Below are positions 17,550-28,495 of a stretch of DNA of 64,000 bases, in pieces. Below the pieces are notes generated by a model. That model was not told where the DNA came from. It ran no database searches and saw only the letters and a program-made list of their open reading frames with translations. Both the position numbers and the translations under genes were made by a program. Position 1 is the first letter of the stretch, and each line of letters begins with the position of its first letter. The DNA is from Zhihengliuella flava (GTDB lineage: Bacteria; Actinomycetota; Actinomycetes; Actinomycetales; Micrococcaceae), in contig NZ_JADOTZ010000001.1 of NCBI RefSeq assembly GCF_015751895.1, forward strand, positions 62,001-126,000, given 5' to 3'.

Positions 17550-18508
17550 AACACCTGCTCTCCACCTACGACCTAAGTCGCGCTGATGCTCTGCGGATCC
17601 TCGACGTCACCGAAGAAATGGCTGCGGTCGGGACTCGCGAAGTCAAGAAACTTCCCGCATTGCGCGGACGTACCGTTGCCACGCTCTTCTTCGAGGATTC
17701 CACCCGCACCCGCATCTCTTTCGAGGCTGCTGCCAAGCGCCTGAGCGCTGACGTCATCAATTTCGCTGCCAAAGGATCTTCTGTCTCTAAGGGAGAATCG
17801 CTGAAGGACACCGCGCAAACCTTGGAGGCGATCGGTGCTGAAGCCGTCGTGATCCGCCACGGTGCCTCCGGTGCCGCTGATCGGCTGGCGCAAACGGACT
17901 GGATCTCGGCTGCAGTCGTCAACGCTGGCGATGGAACGCATGAACATCCCACTCAGGCGCTCTTGGATGCATTCACCCTCCGCCAGCACTGGGCACGGGT
18001 CCACGGGGTTGACCCCACAGGGACAGACTTAAGCGGCATGAACGTGGTGATTGTGGGCGATGTCCTGCATTCACGCGTGGCCCGTTCAAACTTGTGGCTG
18101 CTTAACACTCTCGGCGCTCACGTGACGTTCGTCGCGCCCCCGACGCTCTTGCCTGTTGGCATCGGCAACTGGCCATGCACGATTAGCTATGACCTGGACG
18201 AGGCGCTAGCGACGGGCCCTGATGCCGTCATGATGCTGCGCGTCCAAGCCGAGCGGATGAATGCCGCCTATTTTCCCAGCACGGCCGAATACTCCCGGCG
18301 CTGGGGATTCGACGATGCTCGCCTCTCCGCACTGGACGAACGCGGCTTGGAGGACACGATCATCTTGCATCCGGGTCCGATGAATCGTGGGCTGGAGATT
18401 TCCGCAGGGGCAGCCGATTCGCCGCGGGCTGTCGTCCTGCAACAGGTGAGCAACGGCGTCGCTGTGCGCATGGCCGTGCTGTACCTCCTTCTTTCCGGTG
18501 ACCACTAG
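17546..18508 (+). CDS. pyrB: Aspartate carbamoyltransferase catalytic subunit
   Basis: Condenses carbamoyl phosphate with aspartate, the committed step of pyrimidine synthesis. The carbamoyl-phosphate motif [13 protein letters not shown] is near 49-61, [10 protein letters not shown] is near 136 and the C-terminal HPGPMNRG is present. At 320 residues it is the normal catalytic chain, and no pyrI regulatory subunit is encoded nearby. The GTG start overlaps the pyrR stop, so translation is coupled. Confidence 0.98.
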   Translation: MKHLLSTYDLSRADALRILDVTEEMAAVGTREVKKLPALRGRTVATLFFEDSTRTRISFEAAAKRLSADVINFAAKGSSVSKGESLKDTAQTLEAIGAEAVVIRHGASGAADRLAQTDWISAAVVNAGDGTHEHPTQALLDAFTLRQHWARVHGVDPTGTDLSGMNVVIVGDVLHSRVARSNLWLLNTLGAHVTFVAPPTLLPVGIGNWPCTISYDLDEALATGPDAVMMLRVQAERMNAAYFPSTAEYSRRWGFDDARLSALDERGLEDTIILHPGPMNRGLEISAGAADSPRAVVLQQVSNGVAVRMAVLYLLLSGDH

Positions 18509-18564
18509 CGCGCGGCGTAACACCTCTCCCGGACGGCCCGCGCACACTAGACTTTGGAGCAATC

Positions 18565-19908
18565 ATGACCAGCACCGCAGCTAACGAAACGTACTTCATC
18601 AGCGGGGCGCGCCTCTTGGGCGATGCCCCTGCCGACCTCCTCATCGCCGACGGGGTTGTCGCGGCGATCGGCGCTGACGCAGCAGCCGATCCTCGCGCCA
18701 CTGAGGCCGTGAAAATCGAGGCCAACGATCAGATCCTGCTCCCTGGCATGGTCGACCTTCACACTCACCTCCGCGAACCCGGCCGTGAAGATGCTGAGAC
18801 GGTGGAAACCGGCACTCAAGCCGCGGCACTGGGTGGCTTCACGGCCGTGCACGCCATGGCCAATTCGAATCCGGTGGCGGACACTGCGGGCGTCGTCGAG
18901 CAGGTCTGGAGCCTGGGACGCCGTAGCGGGTGGGTCGATGTTCGGCCCGTCGGCGCCGTCACGATTGGTCTTGCCGGCGAGCGACTCTCCGAACTCGGCG
19001 CCATGGCCGAGTCCCGCGCGGGCGTTCGGGTGTTTTCCGACGACGGGATCTGCGTCTCTGATCCCGTCCTGATGCGGCGTGCGCTGGAGTACGTGAAAGC
19101 GTTCGACGGCGTCGTCGCTCAGCACGCGCAGGAGCCGCGGCTCACGGAAGGCGCCCAAATGAATGAGGGCGATGTTTCCGCAGTCCTCGGCCTGCCCGGG
19201 TGGCCGGCCGTTGCCGAGGAGTCCATCATTGCCCGCGATGTGCTGCTGGCCGAGCACGTCGGATCGCGACTGCACGTCTGCCACGTGTCCACCGCGGGCA
19301 GTGTTGACATCATCCGCTGGGCCAAGTCGCGGGGCATCGATGTCACCGCAGAGGTCACCCCGCACCACCTGTTGCTGACTGACGAAAAGGTGCGGACGTA
19401 CAACCCGGTGTACAAGGTCAACCCGCCCTTGCGCCGCGAACAGGATGTTATGGCTCTGCGTGAGGCACTCGCAGACGGGACGATCGACATCATCGGCACC
19501 GATCATGCGCCGCATCCTACCGAGGCCAAGGAATGCGAATGGGCCCAGGCGGCGATGGGTATGACGGGCCTAGAAACCGCCCTGTCTGTCGTCCAGCACA
19601 CCATGATCGAGACCGGCTTGATGGGATGGAAAGACTTCGCCCGCGTCACGTCGACGACGCCCGCTCGCATCGGCCGCGTCGTAGATCAAGGCCGCCCGAT
19701 CGCTGTGGGCGAGCCCGCCAACGTGACCCTTGTTGACCCCTCAGCCCGCTGGATCGTTGAGCCCACGGAGATGGCCACCATGGGCCGGAACTCGCCGTTC
19801 TCCGGTCTCGAGTTGCCCGGAAAAGTCACCGCCACGTTCTTCCACGGCACCGCCACCGTGCTCGACGGCGCTCTGCACCACCGCCGCATCGCCCAGGACA
19901 ACGCATGA
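18565..19908 (+). CDS. pyrC: Dihydroorotase
   Basis: Zinc amidohydrolase that cyclises carbamoyl aspartate. The 447-residue class I protein has the metal-binding DLHTHLREPGRED (near 73), TAEVTPHHLLL and GTDHAPHPTEAKECEW. It lies 56 nt after pyrB and overlaps the following membrane gene as ATGA. The complete TIM-barrel signatures indicate an active enzyme rather than the inactive pyrC-like partner found in some operons. Confidence 0.97.
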   Translation: MTSTAANETYFISGARLLGDAPADLLIADGVVAAIGADAAADPRATEAVKIEANDQILLPGMVDLHTHLREPGREDAETVETGTQAAALGGFTAVHAMANSNPVADTAGVVEQVWSLGRRSGWVDVRPVGAVTIGLAGERLSELGAMAESRAGVRVFSDDGICVSDPVLMRRALEYVKAFDGVVAQHAQEPRLTEGAQMNEGDVSAVLGLPGWPAVAEESIIARDVLLAEHVGSRLHVCHVSTAGSVDIIRWAKSRGIDVTAEVTPHHLLLTDEKVRTYNPVYKVNPPLRREQDVMALREALADGTIDIIGTDHAPHPTEAKECEWAQAAMGMTGLETALSVVQHTMIETGLMGWKDFARVTSTTPARIGRVVDQGRPIAVGEPANVTLVDPSARWIVEPTEMATMGRNSPFSGLELPGKVTATFFHGTATVLDGALHHRRIAQDNA

Positions 19909-20456
19909 ACCAGTATCTTCCCGCCATTCTCGCGACCCTCGGCACGTGTGCCGTGTTGGCCTTGCTCATCCTCTTGGGGTGGCGGCATCGGCTGCGTCGG
20001 CAAGGCGACGTTGCCTCTCCCGTGGCTCCACCCACCGAGCTCTCCGCGCCGTGGGTCACCGTGCCCGGCCAGTACGTCAGCACGACGACGGCCGGCGACT
20101 GGCTGGACCGTATCGCTGTTCACGGTCTCGGCTACAAGGCCAACGCAACCCTCACGGTCCACCCCGAAGGGCTCCTTTACGCCCGCGATGGCGCTCCTGA
20201 CGTCTATGTTCCCGCCGCAGCCCTCGTCGGCGCCCGGCGGGAGTCAGGCATGGCCGGCAAGTTCGTGGAACGTGACGGCCTCATCGTTATCGAATGGACG
20301 CTGGGCGACCACGCCGTCGACACCGGCTTCCGCCCGCGCTTTTCCGACGACTCGACGGCTGCCATCGCCGCCGTCGACATGATTCTTGCCGCGCGCACCT
20401 CAAGCTCGCCCGGCACTGACGACATCCACCCCGCTCAGAAGAAGGACACCAAGTGA
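19905..20456 (+). CDS. PH-like domain membrane protein within the pyr operon
   Basis: This 183-residue protein has an N-terminal signal-anchor (about 5-25, [21 protein letters not shown]) followed by a basic stop and one soluble domain (about 60-165) of predicted beta content. That domain resembles the PH-like domain annotated at this position in other actinobacterial pyr operons. Four-base overlaps with both pyrC and carA tie its synthesis to pyrimidine enzymes. There are no catalytic motifs; a scaffold or regulatory role is speculation. Confidence 0.85.
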   Translation: MNQYLPAILATLGTCAVLALLILLGWRHRLRRQGDVASPVAPPTELSAPWVTVPGQYVSTTTAGDWLDRIAVHGLGYKANATLTVHPEGLLYARDGAPDVYVPAAALVGARRESGMAGKFVERDGLIVIEWTLGDHAVDTGFRPRFSDDSTAAIAAVDMILAARTSSSPGTDDIHPAQKKDTK

Positions 20457-21661
20457 CTGCACAGACCACCACCGGTGCACCCACCGCGCCGGCCACCGGC
20501 ACGGAGCCGGCCCTGCTCGTGCTCGAGGATGGACGCATCTTCCGCGGCAGGGCGTACGGAGCCCTCGGTTCCACGCTCGGCGAGACCGTGTTCGCCACGG
20601 GGATGACGGGGTATCAGGAAACCATCACCGACCCCTCTTACGCCCGTCAGCTCGTGGTCCAGACGGCTCCGCACATCGGCAACACGGGCGTCAACAGTGA
20701 AGACGCCGAATCTCGACGGATTTGGGTGGCCGGCTACGTGGTGCGTGATGCGGCCCGACGCCCCTCCAACTGGCGGAGCGAAATGACGCTCGATGAGGAC
20801 CTCGCGGCCCAGTCGGTTGTGGGCATCCGCGGAATCGACACGCGAGCGGTGACACGGCATCTGCGGGAGGCCGGCTCGATGAAGGGCGGCATCTTCTCCG
20901 GAGCGGCGGCTGAGCGGCCGGACGCCGAGCTGGTGGCCGAGGTTCAGGCGCAGCCGTCGATGAAGGGCGCCCGGCTCGCCGAGGAAGTGACGGCCGCCGA
21001 GGCCTACGTCGTCGAACCGGCGGACTGTGGCTGGGACGGTGCTCCGCGCTTCACGCTCGCGGCGATCGACTTGGGCATCAAGGGGATGACACCCTTCCGG
21101 TTCGCCGAGCGCGGGGTGAGGGTGCATGTCCTGCCCGCGACCTCGACGTACGCGGATATTCAGGCAGTCAATCCCGATGGTGTCTTCATGTCCAATGGCC
21201 CGGGAGATCCCGCGACCGCCGAAGCCCAGGTCGGGCTCTTGAGGCAGGTCCTCGACGCCAAGACTCCGTTCTTTGGTATCTGCTTCGGCAACCAGATCCT
21301 GGGCCGCGCGCTGGGATTCAGCACCTACAAGCTGCGCTTCGGCCACCGCGGTATCAACCAGCCGGTGCTGGACAAGACCACCGGCCGGGTCGAGATCACG
21401 AGCCAGAATCACGGCTTCGCCGTCGACGCCCCGCTTGAGGGCGAGGTCACTGCTCCCCACGAGCGCTACGGCCGGGTCGAGGTCAGCCACTTCTCGCTGA
21501 ACGACAAGGTCGTGGAGGGGCTGCGCTGCCTAGACCTGCCGGCCTCCTCGGTGCAGTATCACCCCGAAGCGGCGGCTGGTCCGCACGACTCCGCCTACCT
21601 GTTTGACCGTTTCATCGACGTCATGGCCGCACACGCTGGCTCGACCAAGGAAGAGAACTAA
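20453..21661 (+). CDS. carA: Carbamoyl-phosphate synthase small (glutaminase) subunit
   Basis: Hydrolyses glutamine and passes ammonia to CarB. The class I glutamine amidotransferase domain is in the C-terminal half, with nucleophile Cys in [14 protein letters not shown] and the catalytic YHPEA. The N-terminal half has the CPSase small-chain fold ([14 protein letters not shown]). The 402-residue length is normal. The GTG start overlaps the preceding stop as GTGA, and the stop overlaps carB as TAATG. Confidence 0.98.
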   Translation: MTAQTTTGAPTAPATGTEPALLVLEDGRIFRGRAYGALGSTLGETVFATGMTGYQETITDPSYARQLVVQTAPHIGNTGVNSEDAESRRIWVAGYVVRDAARRPSNWRSEMTLDEDLAAQSVVGIRGIDTRAVTRHLREAGSMKGGIFSGAAAERPDAELVAEVQAQPSMKGARLAEEVTAAEAYVVEPADCGWDGAPRFTLAAIDLGIKGMTPFRFAERGVRVHVLPATSTYADIQAVNPDGVFMSNGPGDPATAEAQVGLLRQVLDAKTPFFGICFGNQILGRALGFSTYKLRFGHRGINQPVLDKTTGRVEITSQNHGFAVDAPLEGEVTAPHERYGRVEVSHFSLNDKVVEGLRCLDLPASSVQYHPEAAAGPHDSAYLFDRFIDVMAAHAGSTKEEN

Positions 21662-24600
21662 TGCCGAAGCGCGAAGATCTGAAATCCGTCCTCGTCATCG
21701 GCTCCGGACCGATCGTCATCGGTCAGGCCGCCGAGTTCGATTACTCCGGCACGCAGGCCCTCCGCGTGCTCAAAGAAGAGGGCCTGCGCGTGGTCCTGGT
21801 CAATTCCAACCCGGCGACGATCATGACGGATCCGGAGTTTGCTGACGCGACCTACGTCGAACCCATCACGCCTGAGGTGGTTGAGAAGATCATCGAGAAG
21901 GAGCGGCCTGATGCGGTCCTGCCGACTCTGGGCGGTCAGACGGCGCTGAATACGGCGATCGCACTGGACAAGAACGGTGTGTTGGAGAAGTACGACGTCG
22001 AGCTGATCGGTGCCAACATTGCCGCTATCGAGCTGGGCGAGGATCGCGAGAAGTTCAAGGGCGTCGTCGAGCGCTCCGGAGCCGAATCCGCGCGTTCGGT
22101 GATCGTGCACTCCATGGAGGAAGCGTTCGCCGCCGTCGATTACCTCGGATATCCCATGGTGGTTCGCCCGTCCTTCACGATGGGCGGGCTGGGTTCCGGT
22201 ATGGCCTACAACGAAGAGGACTTGCGTCGGATTGCCGGTGCCGGTCTGCAGTACTCGCCCACCACAGAGGTCCTCCTCGAGGAGTCCATCTTGGGGTGGA
22301 AAGAGTACGAGCTCGAAATGATGCGGGACAAAAACGACAACGTCGTGGTGGTCTGCTCCATCGAGAACTTTGATCCGGTGGGCGTGCACACGGGCGATTC
22401 CATCACCGTGGCTCCGGCGATGACCTTGACCGACCGTGAGTACCAGAAGCTGCGTGACATCGCCATCAACGTGATCCGCGAGGTCGGCGTGGATACCGGC
22501 GGCTGCAACATCCAGTTCGCCGTCGATCCGGCCACCGGACGTGTCGTCGTGATCGAGATGAACCCGCGGGTCTCTCGTTCCTCCGCGCTCGCCTCGAAGG
22601 CGACGGGCTTTGCCATTGCCAAGATCGCGACCAAGCTGTCGCTCGGCTATACGCTCGACGAGATCCCGAACGACATCACGCAGAAGACCCCGGCGAGCTT
22701 TGAACCCACCCTCGACTACGTCGTCGTCAAGGTTCCGCGCTTCGCCTTCGAGAAGTTCCCGGCGGCCGACAAGACGCTGACGACCACCATGAAATCGGTC
22801 GGCGAGGCGATGGCGATCGGCCGCAACTTCACTGAAGCCCTGCAGAAGGCGCTGCGCTCCCTCGAGCAGAAGGGAGCGGAACTGGCTTTTGATGTGCCGA
22901 CCCCAGCGGAGGCCACGGAGCTGATCGCCGCGTCCGAGAAGGGCAGCACGGAGCGGTTGTCGAACGTCCAGCGCGCGCTGCTCGGCGGTGCCACCATCGA
23001 CGAGGTCTTCGAGGGCACCAAGATCGATCCGTGGTATCTAGATCAGCTCGTCTTGATCAATGAGGTGGCCACGCGCGTGCGCGAGGCCGGATCCCTGAGC
23101 GCTGAACTGCTGCAGGAAGCGAAGCGGCACGGCTTCTCCGACGCGCAGATTGGCCAGCTGGCGAATCTGGACGAGGCCGTCGTGCGCGGTGTTCGCCACG
23201 CCCTAGGTGTTCGTCCCGTGTACAAGACCGTCGACACCTGCGCCGCGGAATTCGAGGCCTTCACCCCGTACCACTACTCGTCCTACGACGAGGAGAACGA
23301 GGTGGCAGACCACGCGAAGCCGAGCATCATCATCTTGGGCTCGGGCCCGAACCGCATTGGACAGGGAATCGAGTTCGATTACTCCTGCGTGCACGCCACG
23401 ATGGCCTTGCGCGATGCTGGGCACGAGACGGTCATGGTCAATTGCAATCCGGAGACGGTCTCCACTGACTACGACACGGCGGACCGACTGTACTTCGAGC
23501 CGTTAACACTCGAAGACGTGCTGGAAGTCATTCACGCCGAGCAGCAGAGCGGGGGCGTCTTGGGCGTCTACGTGCAGCTCGGTGGGCAAACGCCGCTCAA
23601 GTTGGCGGCGGATCTCAAGGCTGCGGGAGTGCCGATTCTGGGTACCAGCCCAGAGGCCATCGACTTGGCTGAGCACCGCGGGGCCTTCCAGCGGGTGCTC
23701 GATTCGGCTGGCTTGATTGCCCCGAAGAACGGCACGGCCGTCTCCTTCGAAGAGGCCAAGCGCATCGCGGATGAGATCGGCTACCCCGTCTTGGTTCGTC
23801 CGTCCTACGTCCTGGGCGGACGCGGCATGGAGATCGTCTACGACGAACCCAGCCTGGCTCGGTACATCGAGAACGCCACGGAAATTACTGAAGACCACCC
23901 GGTTTTGGTGGACCGTTTCCTCGAGGACGCCATCGAGATCGATGTCGACGCGCTGTTTGACGGCCAAGAGCTCTACATGGGCGGCGTCATGGAGCACATC
24001 GAGGAAGCGGGCATTCACTCCGGTGACTCGGCGTGTGTCTTGCCACCGATCACTCTCGCCGCCGATGTCGTGGACCGCGTCCGCGAGGCCACGGCGCACA
24101 TTGCGGCAGGGGTTGGTGTACGGGGACTGATCAACATTCAGTTCGCGCTGGCCTCCGACGTTTTGTACGTCATTGAAGCGAACCCGCGGGCCTCGCGCAC
24201 GGTGCCGTTTACGTCCAAGGCCACCGGCGTCCAGTTGGCCAAGGCCGCTGCCCTGATCGGCATGGGCCGCAGCATCGCTCAGCTGCGCGAACAGGGCCTG
24301 CTCAACGCCGAGGGCGATGGATCGCGCCTGCCGGAGGGATCGCCGATTTCCGTCAAGGAGGCAGTGCTCCCGTTCGCTCGCTTCCGGACGCCGGCCGGCA
24401 CCGTCGTCGACTCCTTGCTCGGCCCGGAAATGCGCTCCACGGGCGAGGTCATGGGCATCGATAAGCACTTCGACACCGCCTTTGCCAAAGCCCAGTCGGC
24501 GGCCAGCAATCCGTTGCCGACGAGCGGCCGCGTGTTTGTGTCGGTCGCCAACCGAGACAAGCGTTCAATCGTCATCCCGGTCAAGCACCTCGCCGATCTC

Positions 24601-24975
24601 GGTTTCGAGATTGTCTCCACGGGCGGCACCGCGGACGTGCTTCGCCGGAATGGGATCGACGCGACGGTGGTTCGCAAGGTGCGGGAGGGCTCAGGCGACG
24701 GTGAGGGAAACATCGTCGACCTCATCACTGAGGGCCGCATTGATCTCATTCTCAATACCCCGTCCGGGGGAGCGGCGCGTGGGGACGGCTATGAAATCCG
24801 AGCCGCTGCGACAAGTGTTGGCACGCCTGTCATTACGACGGTGGCCGAACTCGGCGCGGCGATTCAAGCGATCGACGCCATGCGCCACTTCCAGTGGAAT
24901 GTCTCCAGTTTGCAGGAACACGCGCGCACCATCGCGGCGGGTCTGCAGGTCGCCACGGAGTCCAGCCGTGCCTGA
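21661..24975 (+). CDS. carB: Carbamoyl-phosphate synthase large subunit
   Basis: Makes carbamoyl phosphate from bicarbonate, two ATP and ammonia for pyrimidines and arginine. The 1104-residue protein shows the internal duplication of two ATP-grasp halves: [17 protein letters not shown] (near 14) is mirrored by [16 protein letters not shown] (near 560). [16 protein letters not shown] and [16 protein letters not shown] are the paired metal/ATP motifs. A C-terminal MGS-like allosteric domain (about 950-1090) should bind UMP or ornithine. It overlaps pyrF by eight bases. Confidence 0.98.
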   Translation: MPKREDLKSVLVIGSGPIVIGQAAEFDYSGTQALRVLKEEGLRVVLVNSNPATIMTDPEFADATYVEPITPEVVEKIIEKERPDAVLPTLGGQTALNTAIALDKNGVLEKYDVELIGANIAAIELGEDREKFKGVVERSGAESARSVIVHSMEEAFAAVDYLGYPMVVRPSFTMGGLGSGMAYNEEDLRRIAGAGLQYSPTTEVLLEESILGWKEYELEMMRDKNDNVVVVCSIENFDPVGVHTGDSITVAPAMTLTDREYQKLRDIAINVIREVGVDTGGCNIQFAVDPATGRVVVIEMNPRVSRSSALASKATGFAIAKIATKLSLGYTLDEIPNDITQKTPASFEPTLDYVVVKVPRFAFEKFPAADKTLTTTMKSVGEAMAIGRNFTEALQKALRSLEQKGAELAFDVPTPAEATELIAASEKGSTERLSNVQRALLGGATIDEVFEGTKIDPWYLDQLVLINEVATRVREAGSLSAELLQEAKRHGFSDAQIGQLANLDEAVVRGVRHALGVRPVYKTVDTCAAEFEAFTPYHYSSYDEENEVADHAKPSIIILGSGPNRIGQGIEFDYSCVHATMALRDAGHETVMVNCNPETVSTDYDTADRLYFEPLTLEDVLEVIHAEQQSGGVLGVYVQLGGQTPLKLAADLKAAGVPILGTSPEAIDLAEHRGAFQRVLDSAGLIAPKNGTAVSFEEAKRIADEIGYPVLVRPSYVLGGRGMEIVYDEPSLARYIENATEITEDHPVLVDRFLEDAIEIDVDALFDGQELYMGGVMEHIEEAGIHSGDSACVLPPITLAADVVDRVREATAHIAAGVGVRGLINIQFALASDVLYVIEANPRASRTVPFTSKATGVQLAKAAALIGMGRSIAQLREQGLLNAEGDGSRLPEGSPISVKEAVLPFARFRTPAGTVVDSLLGPEMRSTGEVMGIDKHFDTAFAKAQSAASNPLPTSGRVFVSVANRDKRSIVIPVKHLADLGFEIVSTGGTADVLRRNGIDATVVRKVREGSGDGEGNIVDLITEGRIDLILNTPSGGAARGDGYEIRAAATSVGTPVITTVAELGAAIQAIDAMRHFQWNVSSLQEHARTIAAGLQVATESSRA

Positions 24976-25819
24976 GCGCGCTCAGGCACCGGCCGCGTTT
25001 GGCTCACGGCTCACCGCAGCGATCGCCGAACGCGGCCGGCTGTGTGCCGGCATCGACCCTCACCCCGCCCTGTTGGAGGCGTGGGGATTGAACGACGACG
25101 TTGCCGGGCTGGAGTACTTCGCGCTCACCGCGCTCGAGGCGTTCGCCCCCGTAGCGGCCGCGCTGAAGCCGCAGGTTGCGTTGTTTGAGCGGCACGGCTC
25201 ACGAGGGTTGGCCGTGTTGGAGTCGCTTCTTGCTCACGCTCGGCAGGCTGATGTGTTGACGATCGCCGACGCCAAGCGCGGGGATATCGGTTCCACCATG
25301 GCGGCTTACGCGGACGCTTGGCTGGGGGAGCAGTCCCCGTTGGCGGCCGATGCCGTGACGCTGAGCCCGTATCTCGGGTACGAGTCCCTGCGCCCGGCGC
25401 TTGATCTGGCCGCGCAGACAGGCCGCGGCATCTTCGTTCTGGGGCTGACTTCCAATCCGGAGGGCGCCAGTGTTCAGCACGTCGGAGACGATCGCTCCGT
25501 CGCGCGACGCATTATCGAGGCCGCCGGGGCGGACAACCGCCACGAGGCCCCGGAAGGCCTCGGCCACGTCGGCCTAGTCATCGGGGCGACGGTCGGGAAC
25601 GCGTTGGAGCGCCTGGACATCGATCTCGCTGCGGCCCAAGCTCCGATTTTGGCTCCAGGCTTCGGAGCCCAGGGTGCCACGGCAGCCGACCTGCGCAGCA
25701 CGTTCGGTAGCGCGTGGTCTCAGTTGCTTCCGACGAGTAGCCGTGGGCTCCTGTCCGCTGGTCCTCACCTCGGGGCCCTGCGCGCGGCCGCAGAAAAATC
25801 GCGAGACGAACTGGCCTAG
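24968..25819 (+). CDS. pyrF: Orotidine 5'-phosphate decarboxylase (type 2)
   Basis: Decarboxylates OMP to UMP, the last step of the pathway. The 283-residue protein has the active-site signature [13 protein letters not shown] (near 97) typical of the longer type 2 enzyme of actinobacteria, with [11 protein letters not shown] near the N-terminus and a C-terminal phosphate-binding region [13 protein letters not shown] 24968 is inside the carB end. The same frame runs far upstream, but that part is an out-of-frame reading of carB. pyrD and pyrE are not in the window. Confidence 0.96.
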   Translation: MPERAQAPAAFGSRLTAAIAERGRLCAGIDPHPALLEAWGLNDDVAGLEYFALTALEAFAPVAAALKPQVALFERHGSRGLAVLESLLAHARQADVLTIADAKRGDIGSTMAAYADAWLGEQSPLAADAVTLSPYLGYESLRPALDLAAQTGRGIFVLGLTSNPEGASVQHVGDDRSVARRIIEAAGADNRHEAPEGLGHVGLVIGATVGNALERLDIDLAAAQAPILAPGFGAQGATAADLRSTFGSAWSQLLPTSSRGLLSAGPHLGALRAAAEKSRDELA

Positions 25820-25837
25820 GTCCAGTTGGGCGCCGGT

Positions 25838-25861
25838 GCGGGGTGAGGTTGCTCACCCCGC
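25838..25861 (+). terminator. Hairpin at the end of the pyr operon
   Basis: A 10-bp perfect stem (25838-25847 with 25852-25861) with loop GTTG starts 19 nt past the pyrF stop. It is GC-rich with no U-tract. It lies before the mihF promoter and so probably ends the pyr transcript. Confidence 0.6.
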
Positions 25862-25901
25862 GGCGGCGCCGAATCTTGAGCAAAATCCTCCGCGCTACCC
25901 A

Positions 25902-25930
25902 TTGCGCACCGCACAGGCGTTCGCTAGGTT
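25902..25930 (+). promoter_or_regulatory. Candidate promoter of mihF
   Basis: TTGCGC (25902-25907) and TAGGTT (25925-25930) are separated by an ideal 17 nt, giving a 5' leader of about 50 nt before mihF. Confidence 0.55.
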
Positions 25931-25986
25931 CAAGCCACAGAGTCTTGATAGTGGGACGGCCTAGTCAAACGAGGGGTAAGAGCGTC

Positions 25987-26298
25987 ATGGTCTTAAAATC
26001 GTTGTCGGACGAGGATCGCGCACAGGCACGGGCCAAGGCCTTGCGGTCGCGCACGCGGCGTGCGGAAATCAAAGAGTCATTCCGAACGGGTAACATCTCC
26101 ATCGGCGAGGTGCTGGATTTGGCTGCGACAGACGAAGCGGTCGGTCGATTGCGCGTTGCCGACCTGCTCGAAGCCGTTCCCGGCGTGGGCCATGTTCGGG
26201 CCGCGGCGTTGATGGAACGACTCGGAATCTCCGCCAATCGCCGGGTCCGTGGCCTTGGACGCAAGCAGCAGGCAGCATTGAAGGACCACTTCAGCTAG
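25987..26298 (+). CDS. mihF: Actinobacterial integration host factor
   Basis: Nucleoid-associated DNA-bending protein unrelated in sequence to E. coli IHF, first known as a host factor for mycobacteriophage integration. The 103-residue protein has the helix-hairpin-helix-like core LLEAVPGVGHVRAAALMERLGI and the conserved basic end RRVRGLGRKQQAALK. ATG 25987 follows GAGGGGTAAG. The neighbouring gmk is the conserved context. Confidence 0.96.
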   Translation: MVLKSLSDEDRAQARAKALRSRTRRAEIKESFRTGNISIGEVLDLAATDEAVGRLRVADLLEAVPGVGHVRAAALMERLGISANRRVRGLGRKQQAALKDHFS

Positions 26299-26319
26299 TC
26301 AGACCTAACGAAAGGCACC

Positions 26320-26898
26320 ATGACAGACTCTCGCCAGCCACAGGTGACTGTTCTGGCCGGGCCCACCGCCGTTGGCAAGGGCACCGTCTCGACGTATATT
26401 CGCGACAACTACCCCGAGGTGTGGCTCTCCGTGTCAGCCACGACCCGATCCCCGCGTGCGGGGGAGCAGGACGGGGTGCACTACTACTTCATTGATCGCG
26501 AAGAATTCGATCATCGTGTACAAACCGGGCAAATGCTGGAGTGGGCCGTGGTGCACGGCAAGAATAGCTATGGAACTCTGCGCAGCACGGTTCAGGACGC
26601 CGTCGCAGCGGGACGTCGCGTGCTCTTGGAGATCGATCTCCAGGGCGCCCGGCAGGTGAAAGAGTCGATGCCGGAGGCTCAGTTTGTGTTTCTCGCCCCG
26701 CCGTCGTGGGAAGAACTCGTGCGTCGCCTCGTGGGCCGCGGCACGGAATCGGCCGAAGAACAGCAGCGCCGGCTGGAAACCGCTAAACTGGAACTTGCTG
26801 CCGAGTCGGAGTTCGACGTCACGATCGTCAACGACGACGTCCAGCGCGCCGCTGGTGAGCTGGTCGCCCTCATGGGACTGACCCCGCATTCGCGCTGA
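26320..26898 (+). CDS. gmk: Guanylate kinase
   Basis: Phosphorylates GMP to GDP. The 192-residue protein has P-loop [11 protein letters not shown] (near 14), [19 protein letters not shown] for GMP binding and [10 protein letters not shown]. The Ser-Gly usual before VGK is Thr-Ala here, a tolerated variant in actinobacteria. It lies 21 nt after mihF and 43 nt before rpoZ, a conserved cluster. Confidence 0.97.
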   Translation: MTDSRQPQVTVLAGPTAVGKGTVSTYIRDNYPEVWLSVSATTRSPRAGEQDGVHYYFIDREEFDHRVQTGQMLEWAVVHGKNSYGTLRSTVQDAVAAGRRVLLEIDLQGARQVKESMPEAQFVFLAPPSWEELVRRLVGRGTESAEEQQRRLETAKLELAAESEFDVTIVNDDVQRAAGELVALMGLTPHSR

Positions 26899-26941
26899 CT
26901 CTGGCCCTACCGAACGATTTTCTACCACTAATGGAGGCTTC

Positions 26942-27211
26942 GTGACCACGAACCTTGAGGGTGTCATCAACCCGCCGATCGACGAACTTTTGAAGACGAC
27001 CGACTCGAAGTACGCGCTGGTGATCAACGCGGCTAAGCGCGCTCGCCAGATCAATGCCTACTACGCACAGCTGCACGAGGGCCTCTTCGAATACGTTGGT
27101 CCGCTTGTTGATACCAAGCTGAACGAGAAACCGCTGTCGATCTCCTTGCGCGAGATCAACGAGGGGTTGCTTCAGGTGACCGACGCATCTGATCAGTCGG
27201 CTGCAGAGTAA
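26942..27211 (+). CDS. rpoZ: RNA polymerase omega subunit
   Basis: This 89-residue omega chain helps fold beta-prime. It contains [19 protein letters not shown] and [12 protein letters not shown], the omega signature. The C-terminal half is typical of actinobacteria ([13 protein letters not shown]). GTG start 26942 follows ATGGAGGC. It lies between gmk and coaBC as in most bacteria. Confidence 0.97.
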   Translation: MTTNLEGVINPPIDELLKTTDSKYALVINAAKRARQINAYYAQLHEGLFEYVGPLVDTKLNEKPLSISLREINEGLLQVTDASDQSAAE

Positions 27212-27228
27212 GCACGGCACGTTCACTC

Positions 27229-28485
27229 ATGACGCAGCAGCGAATCGTCCTTGGTGTTTGCGGTGGAATTGCCGCCTACAAGGTCGCTTCGCTGCTGCGC
27301 TTGTTTAAGGAAGCTGGTCATCACGTTGACGTGGTGCCCACGGCACACGCCTTGGAATTCGTTGGTCGAGCGACGTGGGAGGCGCTCAGCGGGCAACCGG
27401 TGACTGACTCCGTCTTCGAGGCTGTTGATACGGTCAACCACGTCAGGCTGGGACAACAGGCTGACCTCGTCGTGATCGCCCCCGCCACGGCGGATTTCCT
27501 CGGTCGCGCTGCGGCCGGCTTGGCAAACGATTTGTTGACCAATACGTTGTTGGCCACGCGCGCGCCAGTGCTCATGGCTCCCGCCATGCACACGGAAATG
27601 TGGGAGCACGCCGCTACCCAGGCCAACGTGGCCACGCTGCGCGGACGCGGGGTACGCATCGTCGAGCCAGCTGTCGGCCGACTCACGGGCGCCGACTCCG
27701 GCCCGGGGCGATTGCCGGACCCCGAGGATCTCTACGCAGCAGCTACAGCCTTGTTGCCGGGCGCGCCTGTGCGTGAGCAGTCGTTAGATGCTCCGGCCCC
27801 GCCCTCCCTGGCAGGGCGCACCGTCGTCGTGTCCGCGGGCGGGACGCGGGAGCCGCTGGATCCCGTTCGTTACCTGGGAAATCGCTCGTCAGGTAAGCAA
27901 GGTGTTGCCTTGGCCCGCGCGCTACTGGACGCTGGAGCACACGTGCGATTCGTCTCCGCCCATGTCGAGACGCCTCTTCCCGAGGGTGTTGAACTCACGA
28001 CGGCGTCCACGGCGGCTGAACTGCGCGAAGCAGTCCGGGCCGCCGCGCGTGGGGCCGATGCGGTGGTCATGGCGGCCGCTGTCGCCGACTTCCGCCCGGC
28101 GTCGCTGGCCGAGACCAAGATCAAGAAGTCGCCGGACGGCGGGGCTCCCACGATCGAGCTCGTGAGGAACCCCGACATTCTGGCCGAACTCGTCGCCGAC
28201 CGCGCGCGCGGCGAGCAGTTTCCGCCGGTCATCGTTGGCTTCGCGGCAGAGACCGGAGATGCACGGGCCAGCGTTGACGAATATGGCCGGGCCAAACTGG
28301 CCGCCAAGGGCTGCGAACTGCTGGTGGTCAACGAGGTCGGTGTCGACAAGGGGTTCGGGCGCGAGGACACGTCAGCCACTCTTTTGTGGCGCAATGATGA
28401 CGAACCGGGTCGTCACGTTGCGGGAACCAAGGACGACCTCGCCCGGGCGCTCGTTGAGGTCCTTTCTGAGACACTCAACCGGTAG
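27229..28485 (+). CDS. coaBC: Bifunctional phosphopantothenoylcysteine decarboxylase / synthetase
   Basis: Makes 4'-phosphopantetheine precursors for coenzyme A. The N-terminal flavodoxin-like CoaC domain (about 1-180) has the active His in [19 protein letters not shown] and [10 protein letters not shown]. The CoaB domain (about 195-418) has [13 protein letters not shown] and the ATP/CTP-binding [10 protein letters not shown]. The stop codon overlaps the -10 of the next gene. Confidence 0.97.
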   Translation: MTQQRIVLGVCGGIAAYKVASLLRLFKEAGHHVDVVPTAHALEFVGRATWEALSGQPVTDSVFEAVDTVNHVRLGQQADLVVIAPATADFLGRAAAGLANDLLTNTLLATRAPVLMAPAMHTEMWEHAATQANVATLRGRGVRIVEPAVGRLTGADSGPGRLPDPEDLYAAATALLPGAPVREQSLDAPAPPSLAGRTVVVSAGGTREPLDPVRYLGNRSSGKQGVALARALLDAGAHVRFVSAHVETPLPEGVELTTASTAAELREAVRAAARGADAVVMAAAVADFRPASLAETKIKKSPDGGAPTIELVRNPDILAELVADRARGEQFPPVIVGFAAETGDARASVDEYGRAKLAAKGCELLVVNEVGVDKGFGREDTSATLLWRNDDEPGRHVAGTKDDLARALVEVLSETLNR

Positions 28486-28488
28486 AGT
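28483..28488 (+). promoter_or_regulatory. -10 element for a leaderless metK transcript
   Basis: TAGAGT lies 7 nt before the metK GTG (28496), there is no ribosome-binding site, and its first bases are the coaBC stop codon. A leaderless internal promoter is inferred. It leaves no room for a SAM riboswitch. Confidence 0.45.
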
Positions 28489-28495
28489 AGCTCAG

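Noticed and set aside
20435-21490. 351-codon minus-strand frame over carA
   Set aside because: Shadow frame; carA on the plus strand has intact motifs and operon overlaps.
24317-24967. Upstream extension of the pyrF frame through the end of carB
   Set aside because: Out-of-frame reading of carB. The OMP decarboxylase family begins near the GTG at 24968.
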